Shown one piece after another: positions 1 to 9,024 of a DNA stretch of 64,000 nucleotides (position 1 is its first letter; every line of letters starts with the position of its first letter). Both the position numbers and the translations under genes were made by a program. The stretch is from Lentzea albida (GTDB taxonomy: Bacteria > Actinomycetota > Actinomycetes > Mycobacteriales > Pseudonocardiaceae). The stretch is from positions 186,001 through 250,000 of the forward strand of contig NZ_FOFV01000008.1 of the NCBI RefSeq assembly GCF_900111005.1, written 5' to 3'. The notes under the pieces were generated by a model, which was not told where the DNA came from, ran no database searches, and saw only the letters and a list, made by a program, of their open reading frames with translations.

Positions 1-2
1 CG

Positions 3-959
3 CACTCCCTGGGCTACACCGAGCAGCTCGGCATCCCCGAGTTGCGCAGCGCCATCGCGGGCCACTACCGGCGCCAGTACGACCTCGACGTGTCGGCGGA
101 CGACGTGGTGGTGACGACGGGGTCGTCCGGCGCGTTCACGCTGGCGTTCCTGGCGGCGTTCGACGCGGGCGACAGGGTCGCGCTGGCCCGGCCCGGGTAT
201 CCGGCCTACCGCAACATCCTCAAGGCGCTGGGGTGCGAGGTCGTCGAACTGCCGTGCGGGCCGGAGACGCGCTTCCAGCCCACCGTGGAGATGCTCGACC
301 CGGGCCTCAAGGGCGTGATCGTGGCCAGCCCCGCCAACCCGACGGGCACGACGGCCGACGTCGAGCCGATCGCGCTGTGGTGCGAGCGCAACGGCGTCCA
401 GCTGGTCAGCGACGAGATCTACCACGGCATCAGCTACGGCGAACCGCTCCACTGCGCCTGGGAGACCAGCCGGGACGCGATCGTCGTGAACTCCTTCTCC
501 AAGGCGTTCGCGATGACCGGGTGGCGGCTCGGCTGGATGCTGCTGCCGGAACGGCTGCGCAGGGCCGTGGACTGCCTGACGGGCAACTTCACGCTGTGCC
601 CGCCGGCGCTCGCGCAGTACGCGGCGGTCGAGGCGTTCAACGAGGACTCCTACGCCGAGACGGCCGGGCACCTCGAGCGCTACCGGACCAACCGCGACCT
701 GCTGCTCGAAGGCCTCACGGACCTCGGCATCGACAAGCTCGCGCCCGCGGACGGGGCGTTCTACGTCTACGCGGACGTCCGGCACCTCACGGACGACTCG
801 ATGGCGTTCTGCCAGAAGCTCCTGGACGACACCGGTGTCGCGATCGTGCCGGGCATCGACTTCGACCCCGTCGACGGCCACCACTTCGTGCGCATGTCGT
901 TCGCGGGCTCCACCCAGGACGTCGAGGAGGCCCTGCGCCGTCTCAAGGCCTGGCTCTGA
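3..959 (+). CDS. PLP-dependent aminotransferase class I/II (5' truncated by window edge)
   Basis: About 318 residues are visible and the open frame runs off the left edge; the first complete codon is at position 3. The visible start resembles the 'YTE-LGIPELR-AIA-HY' region that lies about 60-70 residues into fold-type I aminotransferases, so the true start is outside the window. The PLP Schiff-base lysine lies in NSFSKAFAMTGWRLGW, the co-substrate region is ASPANPTGT, and the C-terminal arginine region is VRMSFAG. The substrate cannot be told from sequence; it is an aspartate/aromatic-type aminotransferase of cytosolic amino-acid metabolism. The internal TTG at 42 is not a plausible start. 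Confidence 0.9.
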   Translation, partial: HSLGYTEQLGIPELRSAIAGHYRRQYDLDVSADDVVVTTGSSGAFTLAFLAAFDAGDRVALARPGYPAYRNILKALGCEVVELPCGPETRFQPTVEMLDPGLKGVIVASPANPTGTTADVEPIALWCERNGVQLVSDEIYHGISYGEPLHCAWETSRDAIVVNSFSKAFAMTGWRLGWMLLPERLRRAVDCLTGNFTLCPPALAQYAAVEAFNEDSYAETAGHLERYRTNRDLLLEGLTDLGIDKLAPADGAFYVYADVRHLTDDSMAFCQKLLDDTGVAIVPGIDFDPVDGHHFVRMSFAGSTQDVEEALRRLKAWL

Positions 960-1015
960 GACGAGCAACAAAACAGGGCACCGGGACGTTCACAGAGCGG
1001 AGGAAGGGGGATCCC

Positions 1016-1165
1016 ATGTGGGCGATCATCGGGTGGCTGGTGGCGATCTGGATCGTGCTGACCGTCGTCGGAGCCGTTGTGAAAGGCCTTTTCTGGCTCG
1101 CTGTGATTGGAGGACTACTCCTCGCAGGCACCGCGGCTTACGGTGCGATCAAATCCAAGCGCTGA
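1016..1165 (+). CDS. small hydrophobic membrane protein, 49 aa
   Basis: ATG at 1016 is preceded by a strong GGAGGAAGGGGG ribosome site. The product is almost wholly hydrophobic: one helix at about residues 3-24 (WAIIGWLVAIWIVLTVVGAV), a second at about 27-44, then a basic tail ending KSKR. It is a predicted two-helix membrane peptide. I recognise no functional family; small proteins of this type are common in actinobacteria. The good ribosome site, hydrophobic pattern and lack of overlap with neighbours support a real gene. Confidence 0.6.
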   Translation: MWAIIGWLVAIWIVLTVVGAVVKGLFWLAVIGGLLLAGTAAYGAIKSKR

Positions 1166-1204
1166 CCCCTGGATAAATGAGATCGCACCGCTCACCATGA
1201 GGCG

Positions 1205-1930
1205 GTGTTGCTAGCCAACGAGGCCCGCCTCGAGCGGTGGGAACGAAAGGTCGAGTGGCCGTTGACGGCACTCGCCGTGGTGTTCCTCGCCGCCTACGCG
1301 TGGCAGGTCTTCGACGACCACGGGCCGATGCACGTGCCGTTGGAGATCGCGTTGTGGCTGGTCTGGGCGTTGTTCGCGGCCGAGTTCGCCACGAGGCTGA
1401 CGCTCGCGCAGGACAAGCTGAAATTCCTCAGAACGCATCTGTTCGATCTTGCCGCGGTCGTTCTGCCGATGGTGCGCCAGCTCAGGGTGCTCCGGTTGAT
1501 CACGGTCATGACGTTGCTGAACAAGAAGTTCCAGCACAAGATCAGGCAACGGGTCAGCATTTACGTCGCGGGCGTAACGGCCATCGTCGCGTTTTGTGCG
1601 AGCCTCGCCGTGCTGGACGCGGAAAGGCACGCGGAGAACGCCAGCATCACCACGTTCGGCGACGCGCTGTGGTGGACGCTGACCACCATGTCGACCGTCG
1701 GCTACGGCGACCGCTACCCCGTCACGGGCGAGGGCAGGCTGGTCGCCGGGTTGCTGATGGTCGGCGGCATCGCGCTGCTCGGTGTCATCACCGGCACGAT
1801 CGCCAGCTGGCTCCTGGAGAAGCTGCGCGGCGTCGAGAACGCCGAGCTCGAGGCCGCGCAGGAGCTCCGGAACCTACGCGCGGAGATCGCCGAACTCCGC
1901 GCGGAGCTCGGCACGCGCAGCCAGGGCTGA
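1205..1930 (+). CDS. potassium channel family protein (voltage-gated-like)
   Basis: 241 aa from a GTG start. The selectivity filter TVGYGD is plain in WWTLTTMSTVGYGDRYPVTG, the K+ channel signature. N-terminal helices at about residues 17-35 and 45-62 are followed by an S4-like arginine ladder (VRQLRVLRLI). S5, the pore loop and S6 (LVAGLLMVGGIALLGVITGTI) follow. The C-terminus is a charged coiled coil (about 205-238, rich in E, A, L and R), probably for tetramer assembly. It is predicted to conduct K+ across the inner membrane; gating is unknown. The 3' end overlaps the convergent HAD gene by 57 bp. Confidence 0.88.
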   Translation: MLLANEARLERWERKVEWPLTALAVVFLAAYAWQVFDDHGPMHVPLEIALWLVWALFAAEFATRLTLAQDKLKFLRTHLFDLAAVVLPMVRQLRVLRLITVMTLLNKKFQHKIRQRVSIYVAGVTAIVAFCASLAVLDAERHAENASITTFGDALWWTLTTMSTVGYGDRYPVTGEGRLVAGLLMVGGIALLGVITGTIASWLLEKLRGVENAELEAAQELRNLRAEIAELRAELGTRSQG

Positions 1931-2479
1931 CGTCCACAGCCGCGCGTCCCAGCCTGCGGCCAGTGCGCCGTCCACGTTGGACTGCCGGTCGTCGAAGAAG
2001 AGCACGTCCGACGAGCCGATCACGGACTCCACGTGCCGCCAGATCGCCGCGTCGGGCTTCGCCGAGCCCAGGTCGCCGGAGAACACCAGGTGCTGGAAGT
2101 GCTCGGCCCACGGCATCTTCTCCGCGAGCCGCGCGAACGTCGCGGGCGCGTTCGACAGCAGCGCGAGCGGCACGCCGAGCGCGGCCAGGTCCTCGATCAG
2201 CGCCACCGTCTCCACCACCGGGTCGTCGAGCCACCCGGCGTTGTCGAGAGCGGTCAGCTCCCGCACCTCGTCGTCGTCGAACGTCCGCCCCAGCGACGAC
2301 CCGATCAACGCCCAGTACGCGGCGTCCGACCCGCCCCGGTCGTAGGCGTCACGGTCCCAGTAGGCGGCCTCGAAGGCCTCCAGCGAGACGCCGAGCCGCG
2401 TGGCGATCGCGGGTAGCGCGGGGTTGCGGGGGCTGATGACCTCGCCGAAGTCGAACACGATCCAGCGCACCTCAGACAC
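1874..2479 (-). CDS. HAD-superfamily hydrolase (subfamily IA-like)
   Basis: 201 aa. HAD motif I is FDFGEV near the N-terminus, with the nucleophilic Asp. Motif II is LLSNAP, and motif III/IV is the SAKPD lysine plus VLFFDD. The all-helical cap (about residues 20-80) is of the C1 type seen in phosphoglycolate phosphatase and haloacid dehalogenase relatives. It is probably a phosphatase on a small phospho-metabolite, substrate unknown. Its ATG lies inside the last codons of the upstream threonine aldolase gene, so the two are probably co-transcribed and translationally coupled. The C-terminus overlaps the convergent channel gene. Confidence 0.85.
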   Translation of the reverse strand: MSEVRWIVFDFGEVISPRNPALPAIATRLGVSLEAFEAAYWDRDAYDRGGSDAAYWALIGSSLGRTFDDDEVRELTALDNAGWLDDPVVETVALIEDLAALGVPLALLSNAPATFARLAEKMPWAEHFQHLVFSGDLGSAKPDAAIWRHVESVIGSSDVLFFDDRQSNVDGALAAGWDARLWTSALAARAELRAEFGDLRA

Positions 2480-3464
2480 CCTCCCGCACGCGGCGCAGCA
2501 CCTCGGCGACGTCGGACGAGCCGACGTCGCCGTGCGTCACGAACCGGACCTTGCCCGCCATCGGGCTCGCGAGCACCCCGGCCTCGCCCAGCGCGAGCAG
2601 CGTCTTGTCGAGGTCCGGCACCGACGCCAGCACGATGTTCGTCGCCGGCTCGGCCACGTCCCACCCGAGCTCGCGCAACCCGGCGGCCAGCGAGGACGCG
2701 TGGGCGTGGTCGTCGGCCAGCCGCGGGATCCGGTCCAGCGCGACCAGACCGGCGGCCGCCAGCACCCCGCCCTGGCGCACCCCGCCGCCCAGCATCTTGC
2801 GCACCCGCCGCGCCTCGGCGACGAACGACGCGGACCCGGCCACCACCGACCCGACCGGCGCCCCGAGCGCCTTCGACAGGCACACCTGCACGGTGTCGAC
2901 GCCGGCGGTCAGCGACGTCAGCGGCACCCCGAGCGCGACGGACGCGTTCCACAGCCGTGCCCCGTCGAGGTGCACCACCAGCCCGATCGACCGGGCCGCC
3001 GCCACCAGTGCCGCGTGGTCGGCCGCGGACGTCACCGTGCCGCCGGACGCGTTGTGCGTGTTCTCCAGGCTCAGCAACGTGGTCTTCAGCCCGTAGTAGG
3101 GCGACTCGCCGCCGCCGGCCGCGACCACGGCCTCGGGCGTCAGCGAGTGCAGCGCGTGCGGCATGCCGCCGGCCAGCCACGCGGCGGTCCCGAGCTCCGC
3201 GTCGAGCACGTGCGCGCCGAGCGGAGCCAGGAACCGGTCACCGCGGGCCAGGTGCAGGAAGAGCGCGATGAGGTTGCCCATGGAGCCCGAGGGGACCCAC
3301 AGGGCGGCCTCGACGCCGAGCAACGCGGCGACGCGCTCCTCCAGGGCGGCCATGGTCGGGTCGTGGTCGAGGACGTCGTCGCCGACCTCGGCCGCCGCCA
3401 TCGCGCGGCGCATCTCCTCGTCCGGCTTGGTGACGGTGTCCGAGCGCAGGTCAATGGGGGTCAC
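2472..3464 (-). CDS. ltaE: low-specificity L-threonine aldolase (beta-eliminating lyase family)
   Basis: 330 aa from GTG 3464; GTG 3476 in the same frame is the alternative. The family's N-terminal signature [11 protein letters not shown] follows at once. The PLP-lysine region is [16 protein letters not shown], and [10 protein letters not shown] holds the aspartate that contacts the PLP nitrogen. These enzymes cleave L-threonine or L-allo-threonine to glycine and acetaldehyde in the cytosol. The open frame continues upstream to 4418, but that part is antisense to the sigma factor genes and is not coding. The HAD gene starts within its last codons. Confidence 0.9.
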   Translation of the reverse strand: MTPIDLRSDTVTKPDEEMRRAMAAAEVGDDVLDHDPTMAALEERVAALLGVEAALWVPSGSMGNLIALFLHLARGDRFLAPLGAHVLDAELGTAAWLAGGMPHALHSLTPEAVVAAGGGESPYYGLKTTLLSLENTHNASGGTVTSAADHAALVAAARSIGLVVHLDGARLWNASVALGVPLTSLTAGVDTVQVCLSKALGAPVGSVVAGSASFVAEARRVRKMLGGGVRQGGVLAAAGLVALDRIPRLADDHAHASSLAAGLRELGWDVAEPATNIVLASVPDLDKTLLALGEAGVLASPMAGKVRFVTHGDVGSSDVAEVLRRVREGV

Positions 3465-3529
3465 GAGCTCGATCACATCACATCGGGCGAACGACCGAGG
3501 GGGTGATGTAGCTCTCCCCGCGGGTTCGT

Positions 3530-3556
3530 GCAACCGTTGGTGCCGCAGTTTCCGTC
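3530..3556 (+). promoter_or_regulatory. ECF-type promoter candidate before first sigma gene
   Basis: GCAACC at 3530-3535, 17-nt spacer, CGTC at 3553-3556. The same layout occurs before the other two SigE-family sigma genes of this window (5436 and 45017). An AAC-containing -35 and a CGT-type -10 are typical of ECF promoters, so this is likely an autoregulated start. Confidence 0.6.
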
Positions 3557-3596
3557 CTGTCAGTGCAACTCGAGGAACGAGCGGAGAGCAGTCCGC

Positions 3597-4115
3597 GTGG
3601 ATCAGCGCGACGAGCAGGAGTTCGCGGAGTACTTCGTGGCTCGCCGTGAGGCCGTGCGCCGAACGGCATACCTGCTGTGCGGCGACTGGCACCGCGCTGA
3701 CGACTTCGCGCAGACCGCGTTCGTGGCACTGCACAGGAGGTGGCGCAAGATCCGGGACAAGCAGGCTCTGGACGCCTACGTCCGGCGCAGCGTCGTGCGC
3801 GCGGTGATCGACGAGTCGCGCCGTCCGTGGCGTCGCGAGAAGTTCACCGACGAGATGCCCGAGGCCCCGGTCGCGGACACCGAGATCGGGGAGACCGTCG
3901 CGACCCGCGAGGCGTTGCTGAAGGGCCTGCGCAGAGTCCCGCCGAGGCAACGGGCCGTGCTCGTGCTCAGGTTCCTCGAGGGCCTGGACGTCACGGCGAC
4001 GGCCGAGACGCTGAAGTGCTCGGAAGGAACTGTGAAGAGTCAGACCGCCCGCGGGCTGGCGGCGCTCAGGGAAGCCCTGGGTGACGCCATCGACGACCTG
4101 CGACCGGCGTCGTGA
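3597..4115 (+). CDS. SigE-family ECF RNA polymerase sigma factor
   Basis: 172 aa from GTG 3597, preceded by GCGGAGAGC. The frame is open upstream to 3528, but that would start inside the promoter motif. Region 2 has the family signature [20 protein letters not shown]. Region 4 is [17 protein letters not shown] followed by the [21 protein letters not shown]. It directs core RNA polymerase to ECF promoters. The next gene encodes a single-pass membrane protein, the usual partner arrangement in this group. It is one of three closely similar sigma factors in the window (5492 and 45070). Confidence 0.9.
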   Translation: MDQRDEQEFAEYFVARREAVRRTAYLLCGDWHRADDFAQTAFVALHRRWRKIRDKQALDAYVRRSVVRAVIDESRRPWRREKFTDEMPEAPVADTEIGETVATREALLKGLRRVPPRQRAVLVLRFLEGLDVTATAETLKCSEGTVKSQTARGLAALREALGDAIDDLRPAS

Positions 4116-4135
4116 CCGGCGAGAGGAGGACGTAG

Positions 4136-4825
4136 ATGGACGAGCAGAAGCTCGCGGGCCTGTTCCGCGACGCGGCGCAGGACGCGCCACCGGCGTCCTT
4201 CGACGCGGGCGACGTGCGGACGGCCTCGCGCAAGGCCACGCTGCGCAGGCGCAACTCGATCGCGGCCGGCACCACCCTGGTCGTCGTGCTCGGCTTCGGC
4301 GGGATCTTCGCCGCCAACGGCTGGACGGGCGGGGGCGAGAGCACCTCGACCAGCGCCGAGGGTGGGCAGCAGAACGACAACGGTGCACAATCGCCGATGA
4401 CCGCGCTTCAAGCGCCACCCACGAACTTCACCGGCAAGGACGACTCCACGCAGGGGGAGAAGTCGGCGCCGGGGAGCACCGGCCCTTCGGCCGGTGAAAG
4501 CGCAGTGCAGGGCTGCGCAGGTGTGGACCGAGAGCTCGCCGACGCCCTCGCCGCCGAGCTTTCGGTCTCACCGGGTCCCGCCGTCTCGTCGAACGACGCC
4601 GTCGCGCCGGCGGTGACCTGCCCGCCCGACGCCCGTGCGGCCGCGTTCACGATCGACGGGCTGACGATCACCGCGATCGTGTCGCCGCAGCCGTTCGAGG
4701 CGCCCGCCGCAGCGGCGAGGGTCAGGACCACCGGTGGGCAGGAGCTCTACGTCTTCACGCAGGGCGACGGTGAGCTGAAGGGCCAGGCCCAGCGGTTCGC
4801 CGACGCACTGGCGCCGAGGTTCTGA
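4136..4825 (+). CDS. single-pass membrane protein, probable partner/anti-sigma of ECF sigma factor
   Basis: 229 aa with a strong AGAGGAGGACGTAG ribosome site, 20 bp after the sigma gene. Residues 1-40 are a cytoplasmic helical segment ([21 protein letters not shown]), then a basic stretch and one transmembrane helix at about 46-65 ([15 protein letters not shown]). A Ser/Thr/Gly/Gln-rich linker and an extracytoplasmic domain of about 110 residues follow. There is no zinc-finger HxxxCxxC anti-sigma motif. The position and the short cytoplasmic N-terminus suggest it holds the sigma factor at the membrane; this is inferred from the operon layout, not from a known domain. Confidence 0.65.
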   Translation: MDEQKLAGLFRDAAQDAPPASFDAGDVRTASRKATLRRRNSIAAGTTLVVVLGFGGIFAANGWTGGGESTSTSAEGGQQNDNGAQSPMTALQAPPTNFTGKDDSTQGEKSAPGSTGPSAGESAVQGCAGVDRELADALAAELSVSPGPAVSSNDAVAPAVTCPPDARAAAFTIDGLTITAIVSPQPFEAPAAAARVRTTGGQELYVFTQGDGELKGQAQRFADALAPRF

Positions 4826-4837
4826 TCGTCCGCCGAG

Positions 4838-4843
4838 TACCCT
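4838..4843 (+). promoter_or_regulatory. -10 element (TACCCT), probable leaderless promoter of TetR gene
   Basis: TACCCT matches the TANNNT -10 pattern and ends 9 nt before the ATG at 4853. There is no Shine-Dalgarno sequence in the gap (GGCGCGACT), consistent with transcription starting at or next to the start codon. Confidence 0.5.
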
Positions 4844-4852
4844 GGCGCGACT

Positions 4853-5434
4853 ATGACGGCAGCAACTCCCAAGGGTGAGCGCAGGCGGCAGGCGCTCGTG
4901 GAGGCCGCGTCCGGCCTGTTCGCCGAGGGCGGCTTCGACGCGGTCAGGCACCGCGCCGTCGCCGAACGCGCCGGTCTGCCGCTCGCGTCGACCACGTACT
5001 ACTTCGACTCGCTGGACGAGCTGATCACCGCCGCGGTCGAGTTCCACGGCCGCAGCGAGCTCGCGAGCTTCCGGCGGCGGCTCTCGTCGATCCAGGAGCG
5101 GATGACCGACGACGCGCTGGTCGAGTTCGTCCTCGACCTGCTCGTCGGGGAGGACGCGACCGACGTCGAGGCCGTGCTGCTGCGCTACGAACGCCTCGTC
5201 GCGACCGGCCGCCGCCCGTACCTGCGGCCGTTGATGCGCGAGCTGTCGACCGAGCTGCGCGTGCTGGTGACCGACGTCTTCGCGCGCGCCGGCCGTGAGG
5301 TCGGCAGCGAGCGGGTCGAGGAGTTGATCGCGCTGGTGGACGGCTCGGTGGTCAACTCGTTCATCGAGCTGAAGTCCGATCCGCGGGGCGTGGCGGGCAG
5401 GATGCTCCGTTCGGCCCTTTCGCGTCACGAGTGA
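4853..5434 (+). CDS. TetR/AcrR-family transcriptional regulator
   Basis: 193 aa. The N-terminal TetR DNA-binding domain (about residues 8-55) reads KGERRRQALVEAASGLFAEG then VRHRAVAERAGLPLASTTYYF, with the HTH ending in the usual YYFDSLDEL. The C-terminal ligand-binding and dimer domain is not close to a named subfamily. It lies between two sigma factor/membrane-protein pairs, and its target is not obvious; the flanking sigma genes or its own promoter are candidates. A TACCCT -10 just upstream suggests leaderless transcription. Confidence 0.85.
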   Translation: MTAATPKGERRRQALVEAASGLFAEGGFDAVRHRAVAERAGLPLASTTYYFDSLDELITAAVEFHGRSELASFRRRLSSIQERMTDDALVEFVLDLLVGEDATDVEAVLLRYERLVATGRRPYLRPLMRELSTELRVLVTDVFARAGREVGSERVEELIALVDGSVVNSFIELKSDPRGVAGRMLRSALSRHE

Positions 5435-5435
5435 T

Positions 5436-5463
5436 GCAACCTCGCGTTCCTCCGACGCGTGTC
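5436..5463 (+). promoter_or_regulatory. ECF-type promoter candidate before second sigma gene
   Basis: GCAACC at 5436-5441, 16-nt spacer, CGTGTC at 5458-5463. It matches the motifs at 3530 and 45017. Because the -10 covers 5458-5463, the in-frame GTG at 5459 cannot be the translation start. Confidence 0.6.
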
Positions 5464-5491
5464 CCTGGGTGAGGACGCGAGAGGGGATCGC

Positions 5492-6025
5492 ATGCGCAAG
5501 GCCGATGAACAGGGCTTTCGTGAATTCGCGGCAGCCAATGCCGCGTCTTTGCGTCGTACTGCGTACCTCTTTTGTGGCGACTGGCACACAGCCGAAGACC
5601 TGATGCAGTCGAGCCTCATGAAGATGTACCTGGCGTGGAAGCGCATCAAGGACCTGGACAACCTGATCGCGTACGCCCGCAAGGTGCTGCTGCGCACGTG
5701 GCTCGACGAGAAGCGCAGGCCGTGGCGCAGAGCCGAGCAGCGGGACGGGGAACTGCCCGACGCGGCCGACGCCACCGTGGACCCCGACACGACCAGCGCG
5801 AAGCTGTGGGCCCGCGAACTGGTCCACACCGCGTTGTTGCAGGTGCCCCCGAGGCAACGGGCGGTGCTCGTGCTGCGTTATTTCGAGGACCTGTCGGTCG
5901 CCGAGGTGGCGGTGGCGATGGGATGCACCGAGGGAACGGTCAAAAGCCAGACGGCGCGCGGTCTCGCGACACTGCGCACCATCGTGGAGAAGCTCGACAA
6001 CAGTTCGGGGAGGGTCGCGTCGTGA
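5492..6025 (+). CDS. SigE-family ECF RNA polymerase sigma factor (second copy)
   Basis: 177 aa from ATG 5492 with the ribosome site GAGAGGGGAT. Region 2 reads LRRTAYLFCGDWHTAEDLMQ; region 4 reads [20 protein letters not shown] and [18 protein letters not shown]. It is closely related to the sigma factor at 3597. The stop codon overlaps the GTG of the following membrane-protein gene, so the pair is translationally coupled. The shared upstream motif suggests autoregulation or cross-regulation among the three sigma factors. Confidence 0.9.
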   Translation: MRKADEQGFREFAAANAASLRRTAYLFCGDWHTAEDLMQSSLMKMYLAWKRIKDLDNLIAYARKVLLRTWLDEKRRPWRRAEQRDGELPDAADATVDPDTTSAKLWARELVHTALLQVPPRQRAVLVLRYFEDLSVAEVAVAMGCTEGTVKSQTARGLATLRTIVEKLDNSSGRVAS

Positions 6026-6789
6026 GTGAGCAGGAGATCCGCGAGGGAATGCTGCTGGCCGTCTGGGACGAGCCGCCGCTCGACTTCGACCCCGACACCC
6101 TGATCAGGCGGGTCGAGCAGAAAAAAAGTCGTCGCCGAGCGCTGGTCGCTGTGGGAGTGGCTACGGCGGTGATCGCCGTGGCGTCGTTCGCGCTGCCCGG
6201 CCTGCTGCCGCGCGACCGGGACAGCCAGCTCGGCGCGGAGACCCAGACGAGCGCCGCACCGTCGGCCACGCCGTCGACGCCGGACAGGAGGCGCCACCAG
6301 AAGATCGGTGACGCGCTGGCGGACCGGCTGCAGCGGCAGCGGCCGGAGTTCAAGGAGGTCTACGGGAGCTTCAACTGGAGCGGGCCGGGGTTGAAGCCCG
6401 AGATGCCGCTGCAGCCCGTCAGCACGTCCCAGGATTCGGACGACCTCTACGGCTTCGTCTACTTCACCGACGCGATCGGGCCGACCGCACTGCTGGTCAC
6501 CACGGGCTCGGCGATCTCGCCCGGCCAGCTGTGCAACTCCGGCACGGCGCTCTTCTGCCGGGACGTGCGGCAGAACGACGGCTCGGTCGTCACCGAGGCC
6601 GAGTTCCGGGACGGTTCGGAGGTGGTGAAGGCGGTGTCGATGCGCACGTTCGTGGACGGCAGGAGGTCGGTCATCATCTCCAGCTACTCGCGCAACCCGT
6701 CGACCGGCAACGGCATCCGCCAGAACATCCCGGTGGGTGTGGACGTGCTCACAGCGCTCACCACGGACTCGGTCATCGCCTGGGAGTGA
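6022..6789 (+). CDS. single-pass membrane protein coupled to ECF sigma factor
   Basis: 255 aa from GTG 6022, overlapping the sigma stop codon (GTGA). A cytoplasmic N-terminus of about 35 residues (EIREGMLLAVWDEPPLDFDP) and a basic cluster QKKSRRR precede a transmembrane helix at about 40-58 (ALVAVGVATAVIAVASFAL). A Ser/Thr/Pro linker leads to an extracytoplasmic domain of about 170 residues with two cysteines near C-N-SGTALFC that could form a disulfide. There is no zinc-binding anti-sigma motif. The likely role is to sense an envelope signal and control the adjacent sigma factor, inferred from coupling and topology. Confidence 0.65.
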   Translation: MSEQEIREGMLLAVWDEPPLDFDPDTLIRRVEQKKSRRRALVAVGVATAVIAVASFALPGLLPRDRDSQLGAETQTSAAPSATPSTPDRRRHQKIGDALADRLQRQRPEFKEVYGSFNWSGPGLKPEMPLQPVSTSQDSDDLYGFVYFTDAIGPTALLVTTGSAISPGQLCNSGTALFCRDVRQNDGSVVTEAEFRDGSEVVKAVSMRTFVDGRRSVIISSYSRNPSTGNGIRQNIPVGVDVLTALTTDSVIAWE

Positions 6790-6802
6790 CGGCCGGGTGC
6801 AC

Positions 6803-6808
6803 TAACCT
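6803..6808 (+). promoter_or_regulatory. -10 element (TAACCT) of purB
   Basis: TAACCT ends 6 nt before the GTG start at 6815. The same hexamer at the same distance precedes arfB at 46216. The GAGGGC between it and the start could act as a weak ribosome site; otherwise the mRNA is leaderless. Confidence 0.5.
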
Positions 6809-6814
6809 GAGGGC

Positions 6815-8233
6815 GTGACGAAGCCCCGCATCGCCAACGTCCTCGCAGGTCGGTACGCCTCCACGTCGCTCGCGACGCTCTGGTCGGCCGAGCACAAGAT
6901 CGTGCTGGAGCGCCAGCTGTGGCTCGCCGTGCTCAAGGCCCAGGCGGCCGCGGGCATCGAGGTGCCGGCGACGGCGGTCGCGGACTACGAGCGCGTGCTG
7001 GAGCAGGTCGACCTGGAGTCGATCGCCGCGCGCGAGCGGGTCACCCGGCACGACGTGAAGGCGCGCATCGAGGAGTTCAACGCGCTCGCGGGCCACGAGC
7101 AGGTCCACAAGGGCATGACCTCGCGCGACCTGACCGAGAACGTCGAGCAGCTGCAGGTGCTGCGCTCGCTCGAGCTGATCCGCTCCAAGGTCGCCGCCGT
7201 CCTCGGCCGCCTCGCGCGCCTCGCCGCCGAGCACTCCGACCTGGTGATGGCCGGCCGTTCGCACAACGTGGCCGCGCAGGCCACGACACTGGGCAAGCGC
7301 TTCGCGACGGGCGCCGACGAGCTGCTGGTCGCGTTCTCCCGCCTCGACGAGCTGATCTCGCGCTACCCGTTGCGCGGCATCAAGGGCCCGGTCGGCACCG
7401 CCCAGGACATGCTCGACCTGCTCGGCACGCCCGAGAAGCTGCAGGAGCTGGAGCAGACGGTCGCGGGCCACCTCGGCTTCGAGCGCGTGCTCACGTCGGT
7501 CGGCCAGGTCTACCCCCGCTCGCTCGACTTCGACGTCGTCTCGACGCTCGTGCAGCTCGCCGCCGCGCCGTCGTCGGTCGCGAAGACCATCCGGCTGATG
7601 GCGGGCCACGAGCTCGTCACCGAGGGCTTCAAGCCCGGCCAGGTCGGCTCCAGCGCGATGCCGCACAAGATGAACACCCGCTCGTGCGAGCGAGTGAACG
7701 GCTTCGCGGTGATCCTGCGCGGCTACCTGTCGATGGTCGGCGAGCTCGCGGGCGACCAGTGGAACGAGGGCGACGTGTCGTGCTCGGTGGTCCGCCGGGT
7801 CGCGCTGCCCGACGCGTTCTTCGCGTTCGACGGCCTGCTGGAGACGTTCCTGACGGTGCTGGACGAGTTCGGCGCCTACCCGGCCGTCGTCGCCCGCGAA
7901 CTGGACCGCTACCTGCCGTTCCTCGGCACGACGAAGGTGCTGATGGCGGCCGTGCGCGCGGGTGTCGGCCGCGAGACCGCGCACGAGGCCATCAAGGAGA
8001 ACGCGGTGGCCGTCGCGCTGGCGATGCGCGAGCAGGGTCTCGCGCAGAACGACCTGCTGGACCGCCTCGGCGCCGACGAGCGCCTGCCGCTCGACAAGGC
8101 CGCCCTGGAGGCGCTGCTGGCCGACCGCCTGTCGTTCACCGGCGTGGCGTCGGCGCAGGTCGCGTCGGTCGTGGAGCAGGTCGCCGCGGTCGTCGACAAG
8201 TACCCGGCCTACGAGCCGGAGCCGATCCTGTGA
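6815..8233 (+). CDS. purB: adenylosuccinate lyase
   Basis: 472 aa from GTG 6815. The fumarase/aspartase superfamily signature is GSSAMPHKMN, with the mobile-loop catalytic serine. Other family segments are TSRDLTENVEQ and GRSHNVAAQATTLGKR. It catalyses two beta-eliminations of fumarate, from SAICAR in de novo purine synthesis and from adenylosuccinate in AMP formation. Its stop overlaps the GTG of the MOSC gene, while the other pur genes of the window lie 1-37 kb downstream on the same strand. Length and motifs are normal. Confidence 0.96.
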   Translation: MTKPRIANVLAGRYASTSLATLWSAEHKIVLERQLWLAVLKAQAAAGIEVPATAVADYERVLEQVDLESIAARERVTRHDVKARIEEFNALAGHEQVHKGMTSRDLTENVEQLQVLRSLELIRSKVAAVLGRLARLAAEHSDLVMAGRSHNVAAQATTLGKRFATGADELLVAFSRLDELISRYPLRGIKGPVGTAQDMLDLLGTPEKLQELEQTVAGHLGFERVLTSVGQVYPRSLDFDVVSTLVQLAAAPSSVAKTIRLMAGHELVTEGFKPGQVGSSAMPHKMNTRSCERVNGFAVILRGYLSMVGELAGDQWNEGDVSCSVVRRVALPDAFFAFDGLLETFLTVLDEFGAYPAVVARELDRYLPFLGTTKVLMAAVRAGVGRETAHEAIKENAVAVALAMREQGLAQNDLLDRLGADERLPLDKAALEALLADRLSFTGVASAQVASVVEQVAAVVDKYPAYEPEPIL

Positions 8234-9024
8234 TCGTGTCCGACCTGGTCGTGTACCCGGTGAAGGGGTGCGGCGGGTACTCCGTCGCCTCCTCCGCCGT
8301 GGACGCGACCGGCCTGCGCGACGACCGGATGATGATGCTGGTCGACGACGAGGGCGTGTTCCTGTCGCAGCGCAAGGTCCCGGCGATGGCCGCGCTGCGG
8401 CCGTCCCTCGCGGACTCGGCGCTGTCGATCGGCGGAGAGTCCTTCCCGGTCCTGCCGGACGGGCCGCGGGTGCCGGTCGCCGTGCACATCTGGCACGGGT
8501 CCGGAGTGGACCAGGGCGACGCCCCGGCGGCGTACTTCTCCGACGTGCTGGGCAAGTCCGTGCGGCTCGTGCGCACACCACCGGACCTGCGTCGCGAGAC
8601 GACGGGCGAGACCACCGGGCTCGTCGGGTACGCGGACGGCAACGCGTTGCTAATGCTCTCGCTGTCCTCGTTGGACGGTGTGAACGAACGCATCCTGGAG
8701 CGCGGCGGCGAACCGGTGCCGATGAACCGGTTCCGCCCCAACGTGGTCGTGTCCGGCTGGCCCGAACCGCACACGGAGGACCGGGTGCGGCGAGCGGTGA
8801 TCGGTGACGTGGAACTGGCTTACGCCAAGGACTGCGTGCGGTGTGCCGTGCCGATGGTCGACCAGGAGACCGGCGTGAAGTCCGGACCCGAGCCGATCCG
8901 GTCGCTCGCGACCTACCGCCGTGATCCCGACGGCGGTGTGACGTTCGGGATGAAGGCCCAGGTCACGCGCACCGGAACGATGTCGGTCGGGGACAAGGTC
9001 GACGTGCTGGAGTGGCGTTCCTAA
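8230..9024 (+). CDS. MOSC domain-containing protein (MOSC N-terminal beta-barrel + MOSC)
   Basis: 264 aa from GTG 8230, overlapping the purB stop by 4 bp; GTG 8236 is an alternative. The N-terminal beta-barrel domain begins VSDLVVYPVKGCGG. The C-terminal MOSC domain has MNRFRPNVVV and the conserved cysteine in YAKDCVRCAVPMVDQETG, which in mARC/YcbX/YiiM-type proteins coordinates the molybdenum cofactor. It is probably a Moco-dependent reductase of N-hydroxylated compounds, electron partner unknown. No ferredoxin domain is fused, unlike in YcbX. It ends 4 bp inside a convergent gene. Confidence 0.85.
   Translation: MIVSDLVVYPVKGCGGYSVASSAVDATGLRDDRMMMLVDDEGVFLSQRKVPAMAALRPSLADSALSIGGESFPVLPDGPRVPVAVHIWHGSGVDQGDAPAAYFSDVLGKSVRLVRTPPDLRRETTGETTGLVGYADGNALLMLSLSSLDGVNERILERGGEPVPMNRFRPNVVVSGWPEPHTEDRVRRAVIGDVELAYAKDCVRCAVPMVDQETGVKSGPEPIRSLATYRRDPDGGVTFGMKAQVTRTGTMSVGDKVDVLEWRS

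Noticed and set aside
3477-4418. Upstream extension of the threonine aldolase open frame to 4418
   Set aside because: The extension is antisense to a clear ECF sigma factor gene, has arginine/serine-rich composition of a GC-rich shadow, and the conserved aldolase N-terminus starts near 3464.
5459-5491. In-frame GTG 5459 as start of the second sigma factor
   Set aside because: The codon falls inside the CGT element of the promoter motif, and ATG 5492 has a good ribosome site.
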